Below are positions 56,009 to 64,000 of a stretch of DNA of 64,000 nt, in pieces. A program made the position numbers and the translations under genes. Origin of the DNA: Vanrija pseudolonga (lineage: Eukaryota; Basidiomycota; Tremellomycetes; Trichosporonales; Trichosporonaceae); assembly GCF_020906515.1 (NCBI RefSeq), contig NC_085849.1, positions 744,001-808,000 of the forward strand, in the 5' to 3' direction. The notes beneath the pieces were generated by a model that saw nothing but the letters and a program-made list of their open reading frames with translations, had not been told where the DNA came from and made no database searches. The stretch's first letter is position 1, and each line of letters begins with the position of its first letter.

Positions 56009-56763
56009 GCGGGTGGGGTGGGGGAGGGGCGTGGCCCCGGGCGTGAGAGCAAGAGGGCGCCGTGGGGCGCTCGGGGCGTGTGAGTGGGTGGGTGAGGGAG
56101 CGGGGTGCGCGGTCCAGTCTCGCCTGGCTGGCTGGGCTGCGTCGAGACCGCCATAGATGAGGCTTGTCTTGGTCTGTTGTGATTGATTGATTGATGCATT
56201 GCATTGTTCGGCGGGCGGGGGTGGTGGGTTCGGCGTGGTCGGGTGCCACTGCCACCACCAAGTGGACGGACGCACACTGTGCAGACCCGATGCCGCGCGG
56301 GCGGTTGGCCGTTGGGCCCCATGACCTGGCGATCAATCACCCGATGCGTGTCGCTGTCGCTGGTTGCATGCCCCGTATTCTCTTGGCGTGCACCTGCACC
56401 TGCACCTGCCGCAGCATTAGCATCTCGGTTGAAGGTGCAGCATCGGGATGCTTGTTCGTGCCGAGTTGTCTGCCGAGAGTCATGGTGGACCAGTGCCGGC
56501 CCCCGCAAAACTCGCTGGGTTGAGGCACGCCCGGCGCCGGTTGGCTGATTGCCGTGACGGTCATGGCCATGACACTTGCAGCTGGCAGTGTTGGGGGCAA
56601 CCCCAATCAAGTCACACTGTTTCCACCTCGTCGACCTCGACGACTTTGTTGCAACTGCTCACTCTACAACAACAACAAAGCACTATTAGCCTGCAGCTCA
56701 TCGCCAGCCAGCGACCGCACGCTCCTTGACAACCCTCGAAACACCCACCACACTCCCTCCCCA
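56009..56763. other. Intergenic region upstream of PEX11
   Basis: 755 bp without a recognised gene, between two plus-strand genes. Contains an ACCTGC repeat near 56392-56410 and an ATTG repeat near 56180-56196. Confidence 0.5.
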
Positions 56764-58216
56764 ATGTCCAAGCCGTCCGAGTTCAACGCGCTCATCGCGC
56801 GCCTCGCGCGCATGACGAGCAGCCCCAACGGCCTCGACTCGTCCCTCATGATCGGGCAGTACGGCGGCCCCCTCTCGGCCGGCCTCATCCTCGCCGCCCT
56901 CCAGTGGCTCAAGACGCACGGCAAGGTCGTCGCGGACCAGCCTCGGCTCGTGTCCCTCGCCGCTGGGCTGGTCCGCATGGGCGGCGCGATCGGCTCGGCA
57001 CGTGTCGTCACCAGGCTCTTTGGTAAGTGGTCGTGAGCGCGCGGAGCGCGCGAGCGGGCAGCTCGGAATGAGGTTGGCAGCGGGCATTGCGATACTCGAG
57101 CAGCGACGCTGGGGCCGTGTTCATCGCAACACGGCACGGAGCACACGGACGGAGCACGTTGCTACCCCCGCCGCGACATTTCCGCAGCGCCTCCAGGCGC
57201 AGGCGCAAGTGTCCTGCACACGGCGGCCAGACTGGCCGGGCACGATACCACGCCACCACGCCCCGCGCCGATGATGGCCATCATCGTGCCAGGCTCCATG
57301 CTCTGCACCTCATGCTCCGCGTACGACGACAGCAGCGACGACCTCGCCAACCCCGAACACCGAGCGACGTCGCCCCACGCGCGCATGCCGTCCCTCGCTC
57401 GCTCGCGCGCTGCTCGCTCGGCCGTCGCCCCCGCTTCTCCGCACGGCCCGCTGACCCACCCCAGGCCTCCTCCCCATGATCGACTGGCTGCTCAAGCTCC
57501 ACCCCCAGCCCGTCAAGGCCTTGATCGGCCTCATTCTCCACCCGTCGCGCTTCTCGCTCGACATTAGGAACGAGCGCGTCTACGCGACCATCCGCATCAT
57601 CGCCCTCTGTGGCTACTACGTCGGCGAGCACACTGCCTGGCTCGCGAGCCAGGGCGTGCTCCAGCTCCAGCCCGCCACGGTCTCCAAGATTGCCGTGTGG
57701 TCGGTCCGTTCATGGGCGTGAGTGTGGGAGTGAACGAGCTCTGGCGAGCTCGTTCCGAGCGATCAACCCGTCTCCTAACCGCTGACCTTTCTACCCAGCC
57801 TCGACGTCGTCCTCTCCTGCATTCAGCTGTTCCGCAAGTACCTCGGTCTCCGGGCCCGCGAGCGCGCCCTCAAGGCCTCGGCCAAGTCGGAAGTGAGCAC
57901 CACCGACGATGAAGATGTCGAAGGCTACGAGCTCACCCCCGAACCCAAGGAAAAGACCACTGCCGAGGACCAGAAGGCCGCGCGCGCGGCGCTCAATGCC
58001 GACTGGGCGTCGTGGGAGCAGCAGGCCGTTGTCAACTAGTGCGTCACGACGGATCCACTGTCATTTCCCAGCTAACCTCGCCTCAGCGGCTACCTCCCCC
58101 TCACCGTCCACTGGTCGACCCCCGGCGGCGTCTGGACATCACCGCTCATCACGGCGGCCCTCGGCTCGGTCGTGTCGGTGGGCAAGCTCGCCGGCGCGTG
58201 GGCTGCCAGCGCGTAG
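56764..58216 (+). CDS. PEX11: Peroxisomal membrane protein Pex11
   Basis: Pex11 proteins bend and elongate the peroxisome membrane before division. Exons 56764-57022, 57465-57717, 57799-58038 and 58087-58216 give 293 residues. It begins MSKPSEFNALIARLARMTSS and has the amphipathic helix region characteristic of the family (GLVRMGGAIGSARVVTRLFG), hydrophobic segments (VYATIRIIALCGYYVGEHTA; ALDVVLSCIQLFRKYLGL), an acidic linker (TTDDEDVEGYELTPEPKE) and a final membrane segment with SPLITAALGSVVSVGKLAG. The first intron is 442 nt, about ten times the local norm. The neighbouring PhyH gene is convergent. The identity rests on overall pattern more than a single motif. Confidence 0.83.
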
Positions 58217-58488
58217 ATCTAGGTGTTGCAGAGGGGTGTGGCTGCCCCAGCAACGCGTACGTCACGCCACACGCGGGCTGGCAGCCGCGACCAGAGACGT
58301 GTAAAGAGGTAGTGGTGGCGGCGAGGCCACGGTTTGTAATGCGCACCTGTAGACTCGGGTGCTGGTGCTCCAGCTCATATGATGATGGCTTTGCATCTGT
58401 ATGCGACATATTCATGGGCGGGGTGTACCTGAGGGGGACGGGGGGAGCTCTTCTACAACTATATACAACTATGCGCCTGCACGCCCGC

Positions 58489-59430
58489 CTAAATCGCCAC
58501 CTGTCCGCCGTCGCGTGACCACACGACGGGGAAGAGAGGATGCTCCATGACAGCTCCGGGCGCGAGCTCGTCCGCGAGGCCAGGAAAGTCGGGGCTCGTC
58601 TTCCACCGGCGGGGGGCATGGCGCACGTCGTCGCCAATAAACCTCAGCGAGAAGGCGCGCCGGCGCGCCGTAGCGCCAGCGCTCGCGTGCAGCGTGAGCA
58701 TGTGGAACGCGACCATGTCGCCCGGCTCCAAGGCCCACTTCTTGATCTCGAACGCGCCGCGGTCAGCCTCGATATCCGGCAGGTCGGCCAACGAGCCCTC
58801 GGGGAACCACTTGGCCTCGTTGTCCATAAACGTGCGGGGCATGAGCCAGGGCCCCCTGTGCGAGCCGGCCACAAACTCGAGCGTCGCTGCCTGGTCGACC
58901 TTGTCGACAGGGATCCACATGGACACGCTCTGCTGCCCCTCGATGTTGTAGTACGGCTGGTCCTGGTGCCACGGCGTGCGCTGGCGCGTGCCCGGCTCCT
59001 TGACCAGCAGGTGGTCGTGGTATAGTCTTGCGGTGTTCGAGGCCATGAGCGCGCCGGCCGCGCTCGACGCGGGCGAGCGCGCGATGAACGACCGGTACGC
59101 GGCGTGCGTAGGCCAGTTACAAAAGTCCTCGAAGAACCATCCCGGATCGGTGGGGGAGGAGGCGACCTTGGCCCGCGGGGACGGATTCGCGACGTTGTTG
59201 TCTATCCCCGCCGCCAGAGCGGCAATCTCGTCGGCAGTGAAGAGGTTACGCACCACCACGGCGCCGTCGCGCGCGTACGCGGACACGGTCTGCGGCGTGA
59301 TGGCGGCTGCTACGCGGGCTGCGAGGTCGGCTGGGGAGGGGGAGGTGGGGGCGGTGGTCGCTGTTGCCAGTCGGCGCGCGAGGCGTGGCGAGGCCGAGCG
59401 CGCCGCGCTGATGGAGCGCGAGAGGAGCAT
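58489..59430 (-). CDS. Phytanoyl-CoA dioxygenase (PhyH) family protein
   Basis: An Fe(II)/2-oxoglutarate dioxygenase. Single exon, 313 residues. The metal-binding HxD is WHQDQPYY (His155, Asp157), the distal His lies in MVAFHMLTLHAS (His243 or His248), and the 2-oxoglutarate Arg is in RRRAFSLRFIGDD. The pattern SMWIPVDKVDQAATLEFVAGSH is typical of PhyH. The N-terminus MLLSRSISAARSASPRLARR is a strong mitochondrial presequence, and there is no C-terminal SKL-type peroxisome signal, so a mitochondrial location is more likely than peroxisomal despite the adjacent PEX11. Substrate unknown. The absence of introns is notable here. The start is the first ATG giving the presequence; an open frame extends upstream. 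Confidence 0.9.
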   Translation of the reverse strand: MLLSRSISAARSASPRLARRLATATTAPTSPSPADLAARVAAAITPQTVSAYARDGAVVVRNLFTADEIAALAAGIDNNVANPSPRAKVASSPTDPGWFFEDFCNWPTHAAYRSFIARSPASSAAGALMASNTARLYHDHLLVKEPGTRQRTPWHQDQPYYNIEGQQSVSMWIPVDKVDQAATLEFVAGSHRGPWLMPRTFMDNEAKWFPEGSLADLPDIEADRGAFEIKKWALEPGDMVAFHMLTLHASAGATARRRAFSLRFIGDDVRHAPRRWKTSPDFPGLADELAPGAVMEHPLFPVVWSRDGGQVAI

Positions 59431-60881
59431 GATGCCCGCTGCGATAGAGACGTGAGGTTGTAAGAGGTGCGTGCGGCCGTCGCCGTATCGACAACACCCC
59501 ACACCCACACTCGAGAACCCGGCCATAGCCGAGACGTTGTTGCCGTTGCCGGCGTTCAGGCAGATCTGTTAGGTGTTGGGCGGGTTGCGGGAGTGGTGTC
59601 ACACGCAGGCAGCCGTCAGCGCCGAGACACACTGACAGCATGCATGCGCACAGCCCGCCTCGGCGGGCACTGCCATGCCGCGCTGTCACCACAGCAGGCA
59701 GCAAGTAGCCTGTAGCCACGAAGCTGTCGCCACCAACTTGGCTGACAGCCCAGTCTCGTGCCATTCGCCACCACCACCACCCGAGCCACCCACACCCACC
59801 CGCCACGGAACCAATCTCCGCGGAATCTACCTGCCTGCCTGCCCTCGCACCGCGCCGCGCCCGCAGCGCAGGCGGCATAAATACCGCTCGCCGCGCCCAT
59901 CACTTGCCTCTACAACACCCTCGCCTGCACCGTCCCGCTGCACACCATGCGGCGCGGTTCTCGCGCGAGGCAGAGAGGCGGTGTGCGCGTGCCGACGCGA
60001 TCCCCGCTCACGCGGGTCGAACGCCGAGGTGTGCCGCGCCGCAGAGCTCACGTATCTCCCGCCCCCTCTTGTCGTGTGGGGGGGTGGGTCGAAGAGGGGC
60101 ACACATTTAGCTTTGTAGCGCTGGTGCTTTTGGAATGGATTGTGGTACGAGCACATTTTGCATTCGTGGTTGCAGAGCAGAGCAACGCCGCGGCGGGAGA
60201 CTGTGGCGTGGTGCCCGCCAGACTGGTGGTGGTCATGGTCATGACCTGCCCGTGTTGACGAGGCCAGCACGGCCAGCACACTGCGCACAGCAGGCTCGAT
60301 GGCCTCATGGCCTCATGGAAGCCGTGCCACTTACTGCAGACCTCGGTGATTCTCCGAGCACGCCTGTACGCCCCAGCGACGCAGTCCCTCGCATCTACCG
60401 TGGCTGCTGCCTCGCGCATCCTTGCCAGCAGGCCTTGGATGCATGCGGCAAGCAGCCAGAGAGCCCGTCGCCTTCGAGTGGCGCAAAGGTCAAAGTGCCT
60501 CTTGAACGGCGATAGCGCAATGCCGCGAAATCGAGTGTGGCACCCGTTGACCGTGGCCTGGTGCTACCTACCACCCACGCCGCCGCTGCTGCCCGTCTCG
60601 CTGCTGCCCCGCCGCCTCATTCAAGTGGCCCACCACAACCACCACGCTCTCCATCCATAATCAGTCATCCAACGCGCACTCGACATCACCCACTTTGACT
60701 GCTTCGACACGCACAACAAGCGCACAATCACGCAGCGCACACACGCACACACGCAGCGCTGCATAGCGCACTCTGCCCCCGCGGCCCACTCGCCCACACC
60801 ACCTCTCCACGTCCCGGCCCACCCCGTGCCCCAGCCAGCAGCCGCCTCACTCCCACCCAACCGGCCCCTCACAGCACCCCC
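59431..60881. other. Long intergenic region upstream of RCO1
   Basis: 1451 bp. No recognised gene except one weak candidate open frame at 59947-60258. The far right carries CAC/CCA-rich leader sequence of RCO1. Confidence 0.5.
59947..60258 (+). CDS. Weak hypothetical small open frame
   Basis: 103 codons from an ATG about 70 bp downstream of a CATAAATA box (59876-59883), in a CA-rich leader like those of real genes here. The product starts MRRGSRARQRGGVRVPTRSP, is very basic, then has a hydrophobic stretch (FSFVALVLLEWIVVRAHFAF) and ends MTCPC. There is no similarity I recognise, and no codon bias. It may be a chance frame behind a real promoter of an unseen transcript. Confidence 0.2.
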   Translation: MRRGSRARQRGGVRVPTRSPLTRVERRGVPRRRAHVSPAPSCRVGGWVEEGHTFSFVALVLLEWIVVRAHFAFVVAEQSNAAAGDCGVVPARLVVVMVMTCPC

Positions 60882-63299
60882 ATGTCACTAGGGCCGGACA
60901 GCACGCCCGCCGCGACAGCCCCCTCCCCCCAGGCATCCATCACCCGCACCTGGGACTCGCTGGCCACCCCGCGCGCCGCGGCATCACCCACCACGCCAAC
61001 ACTCACCACCGCCGACACGCCGCCACCACCCTGGAACCAACCGCCACCAAAGTCAATGGGACCCTCTCCAAGCTGGCAAACGCTCCAAACACACGACCGC
61101 CAACGCTCCCAGGTAGTCGCGAGAGGTTCCCCAGCCCGCGCTGCCAGTGACGCCGACGCACGCACCACTCCGTTCGTTACAGAGCCCCCAAATACCCCGT
61201 CAGCGCACGCACACGCAGGTCACGCAACTCCGCCTACTACTTCCGCCAACTCTGCAAACGTGGACCACCACCCATCCCCATTGTCCACGGGAGCCCAACC
61301 GCTCCGTGGTAGCAGTCTCCGCACGTACGCCAACGCCAACGATACCGACGATCCCATGGACGGCGGCGGCGAGTCATCGGCGACGGCCACGCCAGCGCCT
61401 GCGCCAGCGGCGGCTGCGGCACCACTGTCCAACGAGGGCGTGCGCCCGCCAAACAGCGGCGTCATACTTCGTATCCCTGCCTCTGCAGGCCTTCACCACG
61501 CTTCTTCCACACGTGAGGGAAGCAGCCGTGCAGACTCGCCGTCATCAGTACCCGGATCTGGGGGCAAGCGCAAGCGTCGCGCTGCCGAGTGAGTAGTTGC
61601 TGTTGCACAGCCATCATGATGCATAGAAACTGACCCATGGCACAGCCCGCCACCTCCGCCATCCACTCGTCCTCGCCGCAGCTTGCGCGGCTCGTCGCCC
61701 GTGCTGCCCGTCACGCCCGGTGGCGGCGGCACTACGTCGCGGGACGGGTCTACTGCGCCGTCGTCTCGCGCTACGCCTGCGGCCGAAAGTATGGCCGCCA
61801 CACCCGCGCCGACGGGCCATGCGCTGAGCATCTTTGCCGACCGCACCGACAAGGACGTGGCAGGCGACCTGCAGACGATCGTCGGGCCCAGCGCTGGGCG
61901 CACGCTCCGTGAGCGTGTCGAGCGTGAGACACGTGCCGACTCAGAGTCCCGTGCTCGCCCGACACGCGGCGGCGAAACGCATGTGCGCTCGGGCGTGTCG
62001 GCGTCCGGGCGCGGCCGTAGGATTGGCGGCTCGGCGCGCATCACCGCCACGGGGGGGAGTAACGGCGCGACACGCAAAAAAGGCAAGGGGAAGGCAGAGT
62101 CTGACATTGTCAACCAAGACTTTTGTTCTGTTTGCAAGGGTATCGGTCGCTTCCTCTGCTGCGACGGTTGCCCGCGGTCATTCCACTTCATGTGCCTCGA
62201 CCCGCCTCTCCGCATCGACGAGCTGCCATCCGAGGAGACGTGGTACTGCAACAAGTGCCGTGCTGAGAAGGTACGTGGGCATGGATGACGAGAGAGGGCG
62301 GTGAGGACTACGACTGACGGCCTTAGAACCCAGAAAAGTTTGCGGATATCCCTGCAAAGTTCAAGGAGAAGCCCGTGACGTCGCTGTTTAGAATGCTCGT
62401 CAACAAGGTCGAGAAGGACAACCCACAGCAGTTCAGGCTGCCCCAGGAGATCCGCTCGTTCTTCACTGGTGTTGGCACGGGCAACTTTGGCGAGTATGTC
62501 GATGCCGAGGGTGCGAGGACAAAGTACGAGTGAGTGGCAGTGTGGCACTCGTAGTTCCCGTCTAACAATACCCAGCCGCAAGGGCTTTATCGAAGACCGC
62601 GACCCCATCCGCCTTCGCGACGCCAAGCAGCGTCCCATCACCTGCTACAAGTGCGGCGGCTCGTCCATCCCGCTTCACTCTCTCGCGTCCGACCCCGAAG
62701 CGTCGTGGCGCCAGATTGTGTCGTGCGACTACTGCGCGCTGCACTGGCACCTCGACTGCCTGACGCCTCCGCTGGCGTCGATGCCCAACTCGATGCGCAA
62801 GTGGATGTGCCCCAACCACGCCGAGCAGGTCATGGCGCGTAGGCGTACGGTCAAGAACGGGCTTGAGGACGTCGATGTCGACGAGGGAGGCCAGCGCAAC
62901 AATGGCAACATTACCATTGTGGAGAACGAGGAGCCGCGCCAGGCTATCCCGACCGAGGACATGGTCATCAACAACAAGCGCTACCGCGTCCCCGAGAAGA
63001 TTATCCAGCTCGACTTTTGGTCCAAGCTCAAGGAGGAGCGCGCGGCGGCCGTCAAGCGCGCCAAGGCGTCGGTCGACAATGCGTCCAAGGAGGATTTGGA
63101 CGCCGCGGGGTTGATTCTCAGCCTGTTCCATGGTGGGCCCGTTGCCGCGCCTGCCCCCGCCCCCAAGGCGAACGGCGGTGGCGACCACGAGCGGGCTGCC
63201 GTTGCCGCGGACCACGCACGCGTGCCGAATGGTATGCCTGGAACGCCTGGCTCGGATGCCCCGCGCAAGATTATGCTGAGAGTTTCTCGTCCAGAGTGA
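60882..63299 (+). CDS. RCO1: Double-PHD-finger protein Rco1 (Rpd3S histone deacetylase complex)
   Basis: Subunit that guides the Rpd3S deacetylase to transcribed chromatin. Exons 60882-61588, 61646-62270, 62327-62529 and 62576-63299 give 752 residues. The first 390 residues are low-complexity, Pro/Thr/Ser-rich with basic patches. PHD1 (about 395-443) reads FCSVCKGIGRFLCCDGCPRS then FHFMCLDPPL and WYCNKC. The Sin3-binding stretch follows (NPEKFADIPAKFKEKPVTSL; LPQEIRSFFTGV). PHD2 (about 534-590) reads CYKCGG, CDYCALHWHLDCLTPPL and WMCPNH. A coiled basic region (IQLDFWSKLKEERAAAVKRA) comes near the end. Both fingers keep all zinc ligands. Order and spacing match Rco1 and animal PHF12. Confidence 0.92.
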
Positions 63300-63753
63300 G
63301 CAGGCGTAGCGCGGACACGAGCGAGTGCAAAGCGCGTAGACGAGTTCAAGGGCGTAGACGAGAGCAAGAGAAGACGAGAGCGAGGCGCGTAGAGCGAGCG
63401 AGCGAGCGAGCGCAAGGAGCAACGTCGAGGAAGATTGAACGAGCGGGCGTCACGTCGAGCGGCCTGCCGTCCCACCAACCCCACTACCCAACCCCCATTT
63501 GCCATACCACATCCTGTTATTCCACAGTTACCGTTTATCCCATCCATGCGCCGCGCCGCGGCAGGCGCCCCCCGTCCCCACCCCATCATTCCTATCATCA
63601 TGTGTATAGTTTTGGCATCGTCGTAGTTTGGTCATACCCATAGGAGGTGTCATGCATATTGCGTGTGCCGATGAGTCGCGGCGTGAGCCGCCCGATGATA
63701 TAACCAACCCTCTATTAACGTCCATCGCTGTCTGTCTACCATTACGCTGCAGT
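63300..63753. other. Convergent 3' flanks of RCO1 and the mitochondrial carrier
   Basis: No gene recognised. A GAGC tetranucleotide run lies at about 63392-63412, followed by C-rich sequence. Confidence 0.5.
63392..63412. repeat. (GAGC)n microsatellite
   Basis: Five tandem GAGC units just downstream of the RCO1 stop codon. Confidence 0.85.
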
Positions 63754-64000
63754 CTACACAATAAGGTCGGGCGGCGCGTCGACCTTCTCCTCGCTTCCCA
63801 TAGCGCGCATAGCCAGCTCGAACGCGACAAACGTAGCGCCGTTCGCAAACGGACTACGCACGAGCGTGGGCTCCAGCCCGCCGAGGAAGCCCTTGACGCC
63901 CTGCGCGCGCCACGTCTTGGCAAAGCAGTCGAGCATGCCCGTGTACTTGCGCTTCGAGGGCTCGAGCGCGTCCGTCTGCAGCTTGGACTTGACGACGTCG
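63754..64000 (-). CDS. Mitochondrial carrier family protein (C-terminal part, cut by window edge)
   Basis: The last 81 codons of a carrier of the mitochondrial inner membrane; the gene continues past the right edge. The visible part begins DVVKSKLQTD, the Asp/Lys end of a PxDxxK carrier signature after an odd-numbered helix, then RKYTGMLDCFAKTWRAQGVK and GFLGGLEPTLVRSPFANGAT, FVAFELAMRAMG, the pattern of the third repeat and its last helix. The acyl-carnitine/ornithine/Ymc group often has PxNxxxFxxFE in this place. Substrate cannot be told from this fragment. Confidence 0.88.
   Translation of the reverse strand, partial: DVVKSKLQTDALEPSKRKYTGMLDCFAKTWRAQGVKGFLGGLEPTLVRSPFANGATFVAFELAMRAMGSEEKVDAPPDLIV

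Noticed and set aside
1-64000. Transposons, LTR elements, integrated viruses, CRISPR arrays, rRNA genes
   Set aside because: No reverse transcriptase, integrase, transposase or capsid-like protein, no long terminal repeats and no ribosomal RNA stretch were found by reading. Subtle remnants could be missed without a search.

Overview
This 64 kb window is nuclear DNA from a basidiomycete yeast. It is GC-rich and gene-dense, with about 30 protein genes on both strands. Most genes are cut by many short introns of about 35-60 nt, with GTRNGT donors, a CTRAC branch site 5-15 nt before the acceptor, and YAG acceptors. Protein similarity, intron style and base composition suggest Tremellomycetes, probably Trichosporonales; that placement is inference. 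I saw no recognisable transposon, retroelement, CRISPR array, rRNA gene or convincing tRNA gene.

Layout. 0.3-6.7 kb (minus): TMA7, cytosolic leucyl-tRNA synthetase, cardiolipin synthase. 7-14 kb (plus): a SNF2 ATPase, the haem-binding protein Dap1, a small CYSTM-like protein and a proline-rich protein with a Cys cluster at its C-terminus. 14-18 kb (minus): Dpb4, Yos1, the J-protein Sis1. 18.8-19.7 kb: an unrecognised, probably decayed gene. 19.9-23 kb (minus): Lst8 and ribosomal stalk protein P0. 23.5-26.2 kb: an unrecognised probable mitochondrial protein and the tRNA methyltransferase Trm9. 27-31 kb (plus): an MFS transporter and a HAD phosphatase. 31-36.7 kb (minus): a J-protein, the NEDD8 E1 subunit Ula1, an Apd1-like Fe-S protein. 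37-40.7 kb (plus): an ATRIP/Rad26-like checkpoint protein. 40.8-52 kb (minus): a Rab5-type GTPase, Stm1/SERBP1, the carbamoyl-phosphate synthase large chain, a helical mitochondrial protein. 52-58 kb (plus): Slx9, a membrane-anchored SGNH/PC-esterase, Pex11. 58.5-59.4 kb (minus): a PhyH-type dioxygenase. 60.9-63.3 kb (plus): the double-PHD protein Rco1. At the right edge is the end of a mitochondrial carrier.

The genes are ordinary housekeeping functions and do not form an operon-like system. Several pairs share short divergent promoters: CRD1/SNF2, TRM9/MFS, APD1/ATRIP, and the helical mitochondrial protein/SLX9. The most striking feature is architectural: very small coding exons. Examples are a first exon that is only the ATG (SLX9), an 8-nt first exon in its divergent neighbour, a 7-nt internal exon in DPB4, and 14-23 nt exons in TMA7 and a J-protein. 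I worked out exon borders by hand from splice motifs, reading-frame continuity and family similarity. For every multi-exon gene given a full exon list, the summed exon length is a multiple of three.
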